A DNA stretch of 64,000 nucleotides from Okeania sp. SIO2B3 (GTDB taxonomy: Bacteria; Cyanobacteriota; Cyanobacteriia; Cyanobacteriales; Microcoleaceae), in the NCBI RefSeq assembly GCF_010672525.1, contig NZ_JAAHGH010000005.1, positions 434,672 through 498,671 of the forward strand, written 5' to 3'. Shown piece by piece: positions 54,682 to 64,000 of the stretch (its first letter is position 1; the number at the start of each line of letters is the position of its first letter). Below the pieces are notes generated by a model, which saw only the letters and a list, made by a program, of their open reading frames with translations, was not told the origin of the DNA and did no database searches. Position numbers and translations under genes: made by a program.

Positions 54682-57489
54682 TTAAGCAAAATTTGCAAAA
54701 TTCCAAGATACAATTACCTCCTGCTCTAGTGCTAAGGATATTCTATCTGTAATTACAGCATTCAATCTGACAAGTACTTCTCCAGAATACTGAGGAATTT
54801 CTACTTCTACTACAGCATAATTAGTTTTGCCAAATATATGATTATGATTAAAAGCAATAGTTTTTTGTACTAATATTTTTCCATCCTCACTTTTAATAAT
54901 CTCAATTTCACATTCTATTGAATAAGCAGCAATAGGCTCTATTTGTGGATAAACTCGAAATCTTTTTTGACCTTCAATTTGAAATTGAATTTCAGTCTGA
55001 CATTGATGACTACCCGGTAAAATTTTATCAGCAAATTTCCAAGTTTCTCCACCATCAAAAAAAGGTAGTTCCTCAACTTCTGTTTTTACTTGCCTCTTTG
55101 TTTGGCTATCAGACAATATTTTATCCGACAAATTTTTAGTTTCTTCATTATCAGATATGAGTATTTTTTCCACTTCTATCTTTTTTCCTATCATTTCTTC
55201 CTTTGCATTTCCAACTTCTTCCTTCTTGCCAAAATTCTTAACTTCTAACTTATTACTTCTGACTTCTGAGACTTCTAACTTGATATTTGCAACTTCTTCC
55301 TTCCAACTTCTTCCTTCCAACTTCTTCCTTCCAACTTCTTCCTTCTTCCTTCTTCCTTCTTCCTTCTTCCTACTTAAAGGTTGAGCAACTAAACCACCAG
55401 AAATTGGCTTTTGTAAAATATATAAATCTTGCCCATTTGCCATAGTACTTTGAGGAAATCTTTTAATATGTTTGAACATAGAAAATATTTCCTGATAAGC
55501 CGCTGGTGTATGTAATGCTGCAACAGTATGTTGACCTTGACCGTCCGTTTCTCCTTGATGGTCTAGATACAAAAATAATCCCTCTTCTCCAATACTATAC
55601 ATTTCAGCTTGATGAGTATTTCCAGTGCGAAAAATATCATAAACTATCGGAAAAAATTGAGGTCCGTGAAGTGTCATAAATAATATTCCACCAGGGCGTA
55701 ATACTCGATAAATATCCCAAGCCCAAAGATGTTGTAAATCTAAACGTAGGTGTGTGAATACTGAGACAGCATTAACTAGGTCAAACTGATTATTTTCAAA
55801 AGGTAATGGAGGTTTAATATTGTTATGTTTGACTGTGGCAAATTTGATATTTTCTTCACACCATTCAGCACATTCAGGAAAAACGTCACAACCAAATAGT
55901 TTTTGATTTGGCAAAAGTTCTGGTTTAAATGCCATTAAATAACGTCCTACTCCACAGCCAAAATCTAGAATATTCTCAAATTGATGAAAATCAAATCCTG
56001 CTTTTTGCAGATAATTTTTTACTGTATATTTGAGGTCATCGAATGAACTAAGAAAAGCTTTAACACTGGAATTTCCACTAATTCTGAGTAACAGATGGTT
56101 TGGTGGTAATAAGACAATGGAATTAACTGCAGAAATATTAACGACTCGCTCTAAATGGAAATTATTAATAATTTTGACCAAGATAACGTCATCTGGGGAT
56201 AAATGTTCGCTGTTAATGCTACATGACCATTGATATTTTTGGGTTTGATTTTTGTATTTTGGTAAACAGCTTTTTACTTTTATTCCATTTACTAAAACAG
56301 CTACTTCTTCTACTTTTTCTTCAGGATTAATATCTACTGCCCATCCTTCTATATAAATGTCTCCTGTAGATGTAACTTCGATACTTCTACAACCACCATC
56401 AGGATGACAATAAAAGTTTAATAATTTATCTCTTTGTTCCTCAACTTCTCCCTTTCCAACTTCTTCCTTTATAACCTCTTCCTTTCCAACTTCTTCCTTT
56501 CCAATTTCTCCCTTTCCAACTTCTGAATTTTGACTTTTGAATTTTGAATTTATAGCTTCCCTCTTTCCAACTTCTTCATTTCCAACTTCTTCATTTCCAA
56601 TTTCTTCCTTTCCAACTTCTCCCTTTATAACTTTTGACTTTTGACTTTTGACTTTTGATTTTATAACTTCTTCCTTCTTCCTTCTTCCTTCTTCCTTCTT
56701 CCTTCTTCCTTCCTCATTCCACAGAATATATAGATCGTGATATCCACAAAGACCTTTTTTAATCCGATGCCATTTTGCTTTTCCCTTAGTTGCTTGGTGA
56801 ATAATTTTACCTACCCATTTTTCTCCTACATAAGTAACTCCATAATCTTCAGTGTTGAGAAAAAGACTTTCACTTTCTGGAGTAAAGTAAATTTCTTCTG
56901 CATCTGTTTCTATTTCTATAGTCATTAAAGATAAATCATGGGTACTGAAAATTAATATGCCGTTTTCTGTCAATAAACTATATAACTTTTCTAACCAACC
57001 ACTAAAAGTTTTTTGGGGAGTATGACTAAAAAATGAACAGGCAAAAATGCAGTCAAATGTTTGATTGAGTTGATAATCTTCAGGATGATTAGTTGAAACT
57101 ATCCCCTCTACTCCAAGTAATTTTTTTTGAAATTCTACTGCTTGAGAATAAATATCAGAAATCCAAATTTTATGAGCTGGTATTTCCTGAACTAAAAATC
57201 TACTAAAACGCCCATAACCACTGGCAAAATCTAGAAAAGAAGAGATATTTTCAAAGCCATCAAAATGCCATTCTACAATTTGTTTAACTGCATCTAATAT
57301 TCTTTTGCCATTAGAAAAATATCGTAGTAGTGCTTCATCAATCTTTCCTTCAGTATTTTTCAAAGCATAGAGATACATTTCATCCTGTGGATGAATATTT
57401 ACCTTTATTTCTTCAGGTTTTCTAGTTTGGTCTTGAATAAATGTATCTATAATTAGCTGATTATCTATTTCATTTTTTTCAGGATTCAT
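54682..57489 (-). CDS. Protein with two methyltransferase domains
   Basis: A 935-residue protein. Methyltransferase 1 is at about residues 60-240 (SFLDFASGYGRFSRFLVQE, FDCIFACSFFSHTP). Methyltransferase 2 is at about 490-700 (ILDFGCGVGRYLMAF, FDLVNAVSVFTHLRLDLQHL, YRVLRPGGILFMTLHG). Between them, residues about 360-490 form a beta domain (GDIYIEGWAVDINPEEKVEE). Linker 1 (256-353) and linker 2 (703-780) are Lys/Glu-rich and encoded by heptamer-like repeats (EEGRRKK, VGKEEVGNEE). A final beta domain (780-935) ends SWNFANFA. The two enzymes probably methylate sugars of the same polymer. It lies upstream of the giant gene on the same strand. Shine-Dalgarno sequences repeated in the array between them suggest they once formed one operon. 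Confidence 0.87.
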   Translation of the reverse strand: MNPEKNEIDNQLIIDTFIQDQTRKPEEIKVNIHPQDEMYLYALKNTEGKIDEALLRYFSNGKRILDAVKQIVEWHFDGFENISSFLDFASGYGRFSRFLVQEIPAHKIWISDIYSQAVEFQKKLLGVEGIVSTNHPEDYQLNQTFDCIFACSFFSHTPQKTFSGWLEKLYSLLTENGILIFSTHDLSLMTIEIETDAEEIYFTPESESLFLNTEDYGVTYVGEKWVGKIIHQATKGKAKWHRIKKGLCGYHDLYILWNEEGRRKKEEGRRKKEEVIKSKVKSQKSKVIKGEVGKEEIGNEEVGNEEVGKREAINSKFKSQNSEVGKGEIGKEEVGKEEVIKEEVGKGEVEEQRDKLLNFYCHPDGGCRSIEVTSTGDIYIEGWAVDINPEEKVEEVAVLVNGIKVKSCLPKYKNQTQKYQWSCSINSEHLSPDDVILVKIINNFHLERVVNISAVNSIVLLPPNHLLLRISGNSSVKAFLSSFDDLKYTVKNYLQKAGFDFHQFENILDFGCGVGRYLMAFKPELLPNQKLFGCDVFPECAEWCEENIKFATVKHNNIKPPLPFENNQFDLVNAVSVFTHLRLDLQHLWAWDIYRVLRPGGILFMTLHGPQFFPIVYDIFRTGNTHQAEMYSIGEEGLFLYLDHQGETDGQGQHTVAALHTPAAYQEIFSMFKHIKRFPQSTMANGQDLYILQKPISGGLVAQPLSRKKEEGRRKKEEVGRKKLEGRSWKEEVANIKLEVSEVRSNKLEVKNFGKKEEVGNAKEEMIGKKIEVEKILISDNEETKNLSDKILSDSQTKRQVKTEVEELPFFDGGETWKFADKILPGSHQCQTEIQFQIEGQKRFRVYPQIEPIAAYSIECEIEIIKSEDGKILVQKTIAFNHNHIFGKTNYAVVEVEIPQYSGEVLVRLNAVITDRISLALEQEVIVSWNFANFA
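55335..55376 (-). repeat. GGAAGAA heptamers in linker 2
   Basis: Five units translated as RRKKEEG. A similar array in linker 1 of the same gene is at 56668-56714. Confidence 0.85.
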
Positions 57490-57549
57490 ATTTTTAAATA
57501 GGTGTTAGTTTTTAGGAGAAGTACAAATACAAGTTTTTAATAATTTTAC

Positions 57550-57729
57550 GTAAGCATTTCCTGCGGACTGCTGCGCAAACAGCTATTAGCTGTTAGCTCT
57601 CAGCTATCATGACCAGGTTTTAATCAATATATACTTTAAACCCAGCTTTGATAGTAAGTATAAATTCTGACTCAATTAGTCAAGCTTTTATCTAAAACTA
57701 AAAGTAATAGCTGACGGCTGAATGCTTAC
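57550..57729. mobile_element. R3 element, copy f
   Basis: Left end GTAAGCATTTCCTGCGGA with 'ctgctgcgcaaacagct'; right end 'agctgacggctgaatgcttac'. It lies just upstream of the 935-residue gene. Confidence 0.8.
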
Positions 57730-57914
57730 AATTTTACAGACAATTTTACTGTAACTATCTTTTTAATTTGATATAAAAAGAGTATTTTTTTTTCTTTAAA
57801 TATATGGTGGTAATTAAAAGTATTTACATCTACTTTAAAATTAACTTTCTTTCTTCCTCCTTCAATCGTTACAGTGAAATTTTTCCCGCAACTATTAATA
57901 TATTTGTATTACTG

Positions 57915-59342
57915 CTAACTCCAAACTCCTGACTCCTTTTTTTCCCAGTTATTCAGGGTATCATTGTCAATATTTAAGTGAGGTTCTATTAAAAAGTCAA
58001 CTACTCCCGTACCGCATGAATCACTACAATGCTGCACTCTAAACATAGCAATATCAATGCAACGGGATAAATAAGTTAGATGGTCGCCTGCCATACCAAC
58101 AACTCCAGCATTTAAAAAATATACCCCAGGATTTAGCAAACATTTAAACTTAAATTTCACTATAACTTTCTGTTGTGCTTCTACATATTCTACTGATTTA
58201 GTATAACCATGTAATGATGCTCCACCTAACTCAAATCCACTCAGAGTTTTAATCAACATTCCAAACCTAACTTTAGATGTAGAGTTAATAAATTTTACTG
58301 TATAAGTATAGTAATATTCTCGACGATTAATTAAATGATTTACTCTCTTACCATCCAAAGTAATAATATGAGGATCAATAATTTCCGACCCTTTATTAGG
58401 ATAATGTATCGTATTTGAAGGTATCATCTCCGGGTCATAAATTTCTTCATATTCTGTTGATTCTGAAATTAGATTATCGCCTTGATTTTGACCGTTTTTA
58501 TTTTCAGATTTAGACTCAGCTTCATTTATTTTTTCATCATCCAATAAACTATCAATACTCAAATTAGGAATCTGACGAATTTCTTCCCTAATTGATGAGA
58601 TTTTATCAGGAAAAGCATAGATTAGTTTCTGATATTTAGATACCACATATTTAGGAGCATGATAAAGTAACATTTCACCACGATCCATCAAAATTGCTGA
58701 ATCACAAAGTTGTACAACTGTTGAAGCAGCATGAGATACAAATAAAATTGTGCCTCCCCTTTCTTGAATGTCTTGAATACGAGCAAAACACTTTCTCTGA
58801 AATGCTTCATCTCCCACCGAAAGTGCTTCATCAACTACTAAAATATCTGGATCAACACTTGTCGCCACAGCAAATCCCAACCTAATAAACATTCCACTAG
58901 AATAAGTTTTTACAGGCTCGTCAATAAAATCACCAATGTCAGCAAAACCAGCAATTTGCTCAAATTTTTCCTCTATTTCTGATGGTTTTAATCCTAATAA
59001 TTGACCGTTAAAAAAAACGTTTTGTCTACCTGTAAACTCTGGATTAAATCCACTCCCAAGTTCCAAAAGTGCAGAAACTCTGCCTTGAACTTTTACAGTT
59101 CCAGTTGTCGGTGTAAGAGTACCAACAATTATTTGTAGAAGAGTACTTTTTCCCGAACCATTCCGCCCCACAATTCCTAAAGTATGCCCTCTTTCTATTT
59201 CTATACTTATATTTTGCACTGCCCAAAATTCATCGGCACGACTTTTTCCTGGGAATAGAATTTCTTTTAAACGGTCTACCGGATGCCGATATCGTTTAAA
59301 GCATTTAGAAACATTTTGCAGTGAAATTACAGTTTCAGCCAT
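57915..59342 (-). CDS. wzt: Polysaccharide ABC exporter ATP-binding protein (Wzt type)
   Basis: A 475-residue ABC ATPase. Walker A is GRNGSGKST (59-67), the signature is YSSGM (147-151) and Walker B ILVVDE (167-172), with the typical insertion LLELGSGFNPEFTGRQNVF of O-antigen/teichoic acid exporters. Residues about 240-330 are a linker. Residues 330-475 form a Wzt-C-like beta-sandwich (TYTVKFINSTSKVRFGMLIK), which in Wzt proteins binds the modified non-reducing end of the polymer before export. That fits a chain ended by methylation or sulfation by the neighbouring enzymes. It works with the permease at 59840-60691. The last residues KESGVWS and the stop derive from a GGAGTCA-type heptamer, so the native end may differ slightly. 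Confidence 0.93.
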   Translation of the reverse strand: MAETVISLQNVSKCFKRYRHPVDRLKEILFPGKSRADEFWAVQNISIEIERGHTLGIVGRNGSGKSTLLQIIVGTLTPTTGTVKVQGRVSALLELGSGFNPEFTGRQNVFFNGQLLGLKPSEIEEKFEQIAGFADIGDFIDEPVKTYSSGMFIRLGFAVATSVDPDILVVDEALSVGDEAFQRKCFARIQDIQERGGTILFVSHAASTVVQLCDSAILMDRGEMLLYHAPKYVVSKYQKLIYAFPDKISSIREEIRQIPNLSIDSLLDDEKINEAESKSENKNGQNQGDNLISESTEYEEIYDPEMIPSNTIHYPNKGSEIIDPHIITLDGKRVNHLINRREYYYTYTVKFINSTSKVRFGMLIKTLSGFELGGASLHGYTKSVEYVEAQQKVIVKFKFKCLLNPGVYFLNAGVVGMAGDHLTYLSRCIDIAMFRVQHCSDSCGTGVVDFLIEPHLNIDNDTLNNWEKKESGVWS

Positions 59343-59372
59343 GAATTTTCTGGGAAATATTAATCTTTTATA

Positions 59373-59560
59373 GTAAGCATTTCCTACGGAATGCTGATAT
59401 TTTATATAATACCAAATTGATAAATTTTTGCTACAAATATCTAGGGTCTTTCTGATAATTCAGCGGTAGGGATAAACGGCCGTTTGCCCTTACAGGATTC
59501 ATTATGAATGGCTTCAATACCAGTTTTTAGTCATCAATTCTCTTTTTTTCAAAGATACAT
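59373..59560. repeat. R3 half-element and R7 flank
   Basis: Positions 59373-59398 are the left end of R3 (GTAAGCATTTCCTACGGAAT). Positions 59408-59440 are 'taccaaattgataaattttt', a dispersed repeat, and 59495-59560 match the R7 right flank ('gaatggcttcaataccag') without the GC-rich core. Confidence 0.65.
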
Positions 59561-59662
59561 TTTATCTAAAATATTTTCATAGTACTTATTATTTTAAAAC
59601 AGAATTTTTTCAAAATTATCTAACATAAATTACCATGTATTAATGCTCAACTTAAGTAACAC

Positions 59663-59843
59663 ATAAGCATTTCCTGCGGAATGCTGCGCAAACAACCATC
59701 AGCCATCAACTATTGTTTTTGGTTTGAGATAAAACTTTATTAATTAACGCCAAATTAGAGCTTACTAAACTTATTTGAGTTTTTAACCCATATAATTCAA
59801 GCTAATGAAGCTGATAGCTGATAGCTGACGGCTGTTTGCTTAC
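59663..59843. mobile_element. R3 element, copy h
   Basis: Left end ATAAGCATTTCCTGCGGAAT with 'gctgcgcaaaca'; right end 'agctgacggctgtttgcttac'. The last TAA on the minus strand serves as the stop codon of the permease gene. Confidence 0.8.
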
Positions 59844-60691
59844 AAAACATCTGCAAAAGCAGGACGTAATTTCAGGTAAACCCACAAGCCAAAATAAAAT
59901 ATTAATACAGACATAAAAGCAGCAATTCCTAACTCTCCCCAGTGTTTAATTTCTCCTACCAAAACCAGGTCTCGATATACTTCAGCGATCGCTGTTAAAG
60001 GATTACACCAAAATACCCAGATTCTCCAATTTTCCGGAATTACAGATGCCGGATATACTATTGGTGTAACGTAAAACCAAAGATTTAAAATTACTCCTAA
60101 AGTTTGAGGAATATCTCGTAAAAATACTGTTAATCCTGCGGTAAAATAACCTAAACCTGCTGTTAATAAAAGCTGCGGTAAAAATACTATTGGTAATAGC
60201 CATAATGTTTGATGGAGTACCCCAGATGATATACATATCATTCCTGTTAAAACTATTAATCCAAATGTACTTTCTATAAAAGTTGAAAAAACCGGAACTA
60301 AGGGTAATAAACTAAGGGGAAATACTACTTTTTTGACCAAGTTTGGCTGTCCAATCACACATCCAGAAGCTTGAGTTAATCCATTAGTAAAAGCCAGCCA
60401 AGGTATTAACCCAGCAAATAACCATAATCCAAAAGTAACCTTACTATCTTCAGGTAGCCCTTCTAGGTTAAGCTTGACTTTAAGAATAATTGAGAAGACG
60501 TAGGTATAAATTAAAAGTTGGGATAGTTGATTAAGTAGTGGCCATAAATTACCAAGAATTGATCCTTTATATCTAGCTTCTAAATCTCTTCGTACTAATG
60601 TTAATAGCAAGTTTAGATTTACCAACCAATCAGTATTTACCACAGTTAGCCACCTACTAATCCTGCTAGTTTTGCGGACAATTCCTTTCAT
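59840..60691 (-). CDS. wzm: Polysaccharide ABC exporter permease (Wzm type)
   Basis: I choose ATG at 60689-60691 (MKGIVRKTSRISRW), giving 283 residues. A TTG 45 bp upstream would add 15 residues without family support, and AGGA sits close before the chosen ATG. The protein is an ABC-2 permease with six membrane helices. LVRRDLEARYKGSILGNLWPLL is the N-terminal interface helix typical of Wzm/TagG/RfbA, and LNLWFYVTPIVYPASVIPENW lies near the C-terminal third. With Wzt it forms the channel that moves a completed, lipid-linked polysaccharide across the inner membrane. The stop TAA (complement of 59840-59842) lies in the terminal repeat of an R3 element. Confidence 0.93.
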   Translation of the reverse strand: MKGIVRKTSRISRWLTVVNTDWLVNLNLLLTLVRRDLEARYKGSILGNLWPLLNQLSQLLIYTYVFSIILKVKLNLEGLPEDSKVTFGLWLFAGLIPWLAFTNGLTQASGCVIGQPNLVKKVVFPLSLLPLVPVFSTFIESTFGLIVLTGMICISSGVLHQTLWLLPIVFLPQLLLTAGLGYFTAGLTVFLRDIPQTLGVILNLWFYVTPIVYPASVIPENWRIWVFWCNPLTAIAEVYRDLVLVGEIKHWGELGIAAFMSVLIFYFGLWVYLKLRPAFADVL

Positions 60692-60934
60692 AGTCCTACT
60701 ATTTTCCGTTTTCTCCTCTACGCCACACTCAGGCAAAATTGCTCATGTTAAGTGTATATAATCTACTGCTTCCATCTACTAAACAATCAGCAGTTTAATC
60801 ACTTTTTGCTAGCAGACGGCTACAGTTTTTGAGATTATATCAGGGGATTGGCAAAAATACTTTTTTCTATCTCAAGTTGTTGCCAGATATACATGATATA
60901 TTTTTAAGTTTAAAGTCAATTCAAACAATATTTT

Positions 60935-61483
60935 CTAGTTGAGTAATGGTTCTATTGCTTGTTCAATGGCCTTTAATTGTTCGCAGTCGTAACCCCATTG
61001 TTGGAGAAAGTCTTTGTAATTACCTCGATCTGTAGTTATGCTTTGATATAGCTCCTGAATATTGCCTTGTATACTTGGTATATTTAGGCTCTTTATTAGT
61101 TTTGTGATGCGCGATCGCACTGTTTGTGATTCATTAGCTGCCTCTTGGTCTTGATTTCTTTGATGGTGGACTACCATTCCAGAAGACATGGCCAGACTTT
61201 TGACTAATAATTCTGTCACTGTTTCTGGAGATGATTCTAAGGCTCTGATAATTGATGGTGAGGGATTATCTACTAAAGGTCTAGGGTCTCTCAGATAAAT
61301 AGCAAAAAATGCTCTAGCAGTATCTTTCCTCTTGACTAAATCTCCAATTAATTCTTCTATCTTTGCTGCCGATAGCTGGCCTGTTTCCATCTCGGACATT
61401 ATTTCTTGAGTCAGGGCGAGTGCTTCTTCAAATGTTATATTTTCTTTTACGGACAATGATGTTGATTTCATAGTTTGGGACAT
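60935..61483 (-). CDS. Small hypothetical protein
   Basis: I prefer ATG at 61481-61483 (MSQTMKSTSLSVKENITFEE), giving 182 residues; an upstream ATG at 61516 would add 11 residues. The N-terminal half, TFEEALALTQEIMSEMETGQ with SAAKIEELIGDLVKRKDTAR, resembles the small helical domain at the start of TrpD/anthranilate phosphoribosyltransferases. No catalytic domain follows, so this may be chance or a fold-level likeness. The second half is helical and charged (VHHQRNQDQEAANESQTVRS). No membrane segment. Its position behind wzm on the same strand, with 240 bp in between, gives no clear functional hint. Confidence 0.6.
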   Translation of the reverse strand: MSQTMKSTSLSVKENITFEEALALTQEIMSEMETGQLSAAKIEELIGDLVKRKDTARAFFAIYLRDPRPLVDNPSPSIIRALESSPETVTELLVKSLAMSSGMVVHHQRNQDQEAANESQTVRSRITKLIKSLNIPSIQGNIQELYQSITTDRGNYKDFLQQWGYDCEQLKAIEQAIEPLLN

Positions 61484-61643
61484 TTTCTTAAATATACTTT
61501 CTAGTATGATAAACATTGTACATAAATATAGTCTAAAGGCCTGATATTTAATGCTACAATTAAATTGGCTAATAATTCCAGACTAAATAATCATAAAAAA
61601 TCCTAAATTATCGAATATTAATATAATCTAACCCCCTTGATTT

Positions 61644-62860
61644 ATGAGATTAGTTGAGAGACATATCCCATACAAAAAATCATCGGTTTTATCTGGAAAT
61701 TGACCGACTATGTCTCTTGTCGAAAAATCTCTATAATTATGCTAATTATTTGGTTCGTAAGTCTTTCATATTTGAAAATACTTATCTCGACTATTACGAT
61801 CTGCAAAAAACACTCTCTACCCAATCAGATTATCAAGCAATGCCAGCCAAAGTATCTCAACAAATCTTGATGATACTAGATAGAAACACCGAAAAGCTTT
61901 TTAGCAGCGAACAAAATTTATCAACACCAAGCCATCAAAGTTTAAATCTCATCCTCGTCTTCCTAGATATAAAAATAAAGTAACACCGAAGAAATATTGT
62001 AGTTTATACAACACAAGCTATCAGCAAGAGGCAATTAAAGCAAGGAATTATTAATCCCAGTAAAACAGGGATCTATCTAAAAACATTAGTACCTACTTCA
62101 CAAATTAAACAAATTCGTCTCGTCCCTAGACTTAATCATTATGTAATAGAGGTCATTTATGAAGCTACTCAAAAACAATACGAGTTAGAAAAAAATCGTT
62201 GTGCCAGTATTGATATAGGATTAAACAACTTAGCTACATTAATCTTTAATCAAGCCGGAATCAAACCAATCTTGATAAATGGCAGACCGTTAAAATCTAT
62301 AAATCAATACTATAATAAAGTCAAAAGCTTCCTACAATCTCAACTCCAAGAAAATCAATCAAGTAAGAGACTAAAAAAGCTTTGTAATAAGAGAGAATTC
62401 AAAATCAATGACTATCTTCATAAATCATCTCGTTTGATTATTGATACTCTAACTAATCAGAAAATAGGAACATTGATAATAGGGCACAATGAAGACTGGA
62501 AGCAGAAGATAAATCTAGGGAAGAAAAATAATCAAAATTTTGTATCTGTCCCCTATAACAAGTTAATAGAAATGTTATCTTATAAAGCTAAGATGGTAGG
62601 GATAGATGTAATAATTACAGAAGAATCTTATACCTCAAAAGCAAGTTTTATAGATAATGATATTCTTCCTGTATACAGAAAAGGTCAGAAAAATCAAGTC
62701 ACTTTCTCAGGAAAAAGAGTAAAGCGATGCAGCGCGGTCTTGGGGGTTTCCCCCATGAGCGACTGCATCAAGACAAAGAGGTTTGTATCGTACCGCCAAC
62801 AAAGGATTAATTAATGCTGATGTTAATGGTTCTTTGAACATTATGAGAAAAGCAGCTCCC
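61644..62860 (+). pseudogene. tnpB: Second TnpB-type nuclease gene, broken
   Basis: ATG at 61644 starts MRLVERHI, but a frameshift near 61665 stops it at 61703. The next frame reads KNHRFYLEIDRLCLLSKNLY to about 61900. A further shift leads into a long open frame from 61984: RNIVVYTTQAISKRQLKQG, RuvC-I RCASIDIGLNNLATL, INDYLHKSSRLIIDTL, RuvC-II region LIIGHNEDWKQKINLG and ITEESYTSKASF. At 62724-62772 a short palindromic repeat is inserted and throws the frame out. The last part, RTANKGLINADVNGSLNIMR, follows in another frame and holds the RuvC-III Asp. It belongs to a different TnpB subgroup from the copy at 25955-27100. Inactive. Confidence 0.88.
62722..62772. repeat. Short palindromic repeat inserted in tnpB
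   Basis: About 50 bp: GATGCAG (62726-62732) pairs with CTGCATC (62763-62769), with an inner GGGGG-TTT-CCCCC hairpin (62742-62754). It separates the TnpB text 'KRVKR' from 'GLYRTANKG'. Confidence 0.85.
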
Positions 62861-62884
62861 TTTTGTTTTTGACTATGGGATAGA

Positions 62885-62990
62885 GAAGCCAGTACGCCCT
62901 TGCGGGTTTCCCGACTTGAAGCAACTGGCGTGGTGTTGTAGTGCCTCCTCCGGAGGAGCTGCGCTAACACGAGCGTCAGGATAACACCTG
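62885..62990. repeat. Two further short palindromic repeats after tnpB
   Basis: The first (62885-62935) pairs CCAGT with ACTGG around CGGG-TTT-CCCG. The second (62942-62990) has CCTCCTCCGGAGGAG, then CTGCGCTAACA. Relatives of the second are at 27695-27722 and, inserted in the solo element end, at 34047-34078. The region may also contain the element's right end. Confidence 0.7.
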
Positions 62991-63072
62991 CAAAATAAGG
63001 ATATGTCTTATTGTGACTATATTTTTATGAACTATGATAGTCAATAAATAACTTAGCTCTCATTTCCCAGTT

Positions 63073-64000
63073 ATGGCCATAATATCTTCCAAAAAACAAT
63101 CTCCACAACCAGAAAGGCCAGATAAAAACATTTTCTTAGCCTCAGAAAGTAAAAGTTCATATAAAACCAAAAAATCAAAATCCAAAACTGAAACAGACGA
63201 AATAGAAGCTTTATTAGAAGCAGAGGCAACTGCTGAAGACAAGAATAATAGTAACAACGAAGAAAAAATCAGACCCCAAAAGTTAGCCGAATATATCGGA
63301 CAAAAAGACCTCAAAGAAGTATTAAATATTGCGATTTCGGCGGCAAAATCTAGAAAAGAACCTTTAGACCATCTGCTACTTTATGGCCCTCCAGGGTTAG
63401 GGAAAACTACCATGTCTCTAATATTGGCAGCAGAAATGGAAGTTAACTGTAAAATTACTACTGCCCCTGCCATTGAAAAACCTAGAGATATTGTAGGTTT
63501 GCTAGTAGGTTTACAAAAAGGAGATGTTCTGTTTATAGATGAAATTCATCGCCTTTCCAAAATGACAGAAGAAATTCTATATCCGGCGATGGAAGATTTT
63601 CGACTGGATATTACAGTGGGTCAAGGTAAAACTGCTAAGACTCGGAGTATTCCTCTCAAACCTTTTACTCTAGTCGGAGCAACTACTAGGGTAGGGTCTC
63701 TAACTTCCCCTCTGCGCGATCGCTTCGGAATTATTCAGAGGTTACGTTTTTATGAGGTTGATGAACTGAGTCTAATTATTCTCCGAGCAGCAAAACTTTT
63801 AAATACGGCTATTACAGAAGATGGTGCTGAAGAAGTTGCCCGTCGTTCCCGGGGTACGCCTCGAATTGCTAATCGTTTACTCCGACGGGTGAGAGATTAT
63901 TCGGAAGTGAAAAAGTTGACTCCTGTAAATGCTGAGGTAGCAAGTGAAGCGTTAGAGTTGTTTAATGTTGACCCTCTAGGTTTAGATTGGACAGACCGTA
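63073..64000 (+). CDS. ruvB: Holliday junction branch-migration ATPase RuvB, N-terminal part
   Basis: The frame runs from ATG 63073 off the right edge (309 codons seen). After a long, charged N-terminal extension of about 64 residues the core begins at [16 protein letters not shown]. It continues with Walker [10 protein letters not shown], the RuvB hairpin region [13 protein letters not shown], Walker [11 protein letters not shown], sensor 1 [18 protein letters not shown] and sensor 2 [19 protein letters not shown]. RuvB is the hexameric motor that, with RuvA, drives branch migration at Holliday junctions. The core in most bacteria starts within 20-25 residues, so the extension is notable; longer N-termini are known in cyanobacteria. 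The start choice rests on the extension being open and AT-rich but protein-like. Confidence 0.95.
   Translation, partial: MAIISSKKQSPQPERPDKNIFLASESKSSYKTKKSKSKTETDEIEALLEAEATAEDKNNSNNEEKIRPQKLAEYIGQKDLKEVLNIAISAAKSRKEPLDHLLLYGPPGLGKTTMSLILAAEMEVNCKITTAPAIEKPRDIVGLLVGLQKGDVLFIDEIHRLSKMTEEILYPAMEDFRLDITVGQGKTAKTRSIPLKPFTLVGATTRVGSLTSPLRDRFGIIQRLRFYEVDELSLIILRAAKLLNTAITEDGAEEVARRSRGTPRIANRLLRRVRDYSEVKKLTPVNAEVASEALELFNVDPLGLDWTDR

Overview
The window looks like chromosome of a filamentous, non-heterocystous cyanobacterium, perhaps of the Trichodesmium/Okeania/Lyngbya type. The support is AT-rich DNA with many HIP1 octamers (GCGATCGC), cyanobacterium-style genes (two FHA proteins, MgtE, an N-terminally extended RuvB, Wzm/Wzt with large mosaic glycosyltransferases), heptanucleotide microsatellites and a large non-coding fraction. 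The genus is inference only. No rRNA, tRNA, CRISPR array or prophage was seen.

Layout. 1-6.2 kb: end of an LptF/LptG permease; a truncated hypothetical gene; a tandem array of broken copies of the 5' end of a 601-residue membrane protein, followed by the intact gene; a Q/N-rich single-pass membrane protein. 6.8-16.7 kb: 6-phosphogluconolactonase, two FHA proteins flanking a PRC-barrel protein, an orphan DNA cytosine methyltransferase and an NTF2-like protein. 14.5-21 kb: four co-directional minus-strand genes, namely three diverged P-loop GTPase paralogues and a 729-residue protein with one membrane segment. This is my best candidate for a poorly described system. 21.5-25.3 kb: MgtE, RNase HI, a CatB/Vat-type acetyltransferase and a PH-domain protein. 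25.4-28.9 kb: a dead TnpB element sitting inside a decayed astacin-like protease gene, then a long non-coding tandem repeat. 28.9-60.7 kb: a surface-polysaccharide region with glycosyltransferases, methyltransferases, sulfotransferases, an RTX protein, a 2395-residue multi-domain enzyme and the Wzt/Wzm ABC exporter. 61-64 kb: a small hypothetical protein, a second dead TnpB gene and the start of ruvB.

The polysaccharide genes fit one pathway: sugar transfer (GT2/GT4 modules), methylation and sulfation of the chain, and export by Wzm/Wzt. This suggests a methylated, sulfated sheath or capsule polymer. The GTPase genes suggest a separate nucleotide-switch module with a membrane-anchored partner.

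The most unusual property of the window is its repeat content. Several families of short elements with terminal inverted repeats (called R1 to R5 here) and many microsatellites, nearly all with a 7-bp unit, fill the spaces between genes. They often begin exactly at stop codons; in at least six genes the stop codon itself lies in the repeat. Some repeats are read in frame inside proteins. Three polysaccharide or membrane genes also carry tandem copies of their own ends. Family names R1-R9 are local labels made for this annotation.
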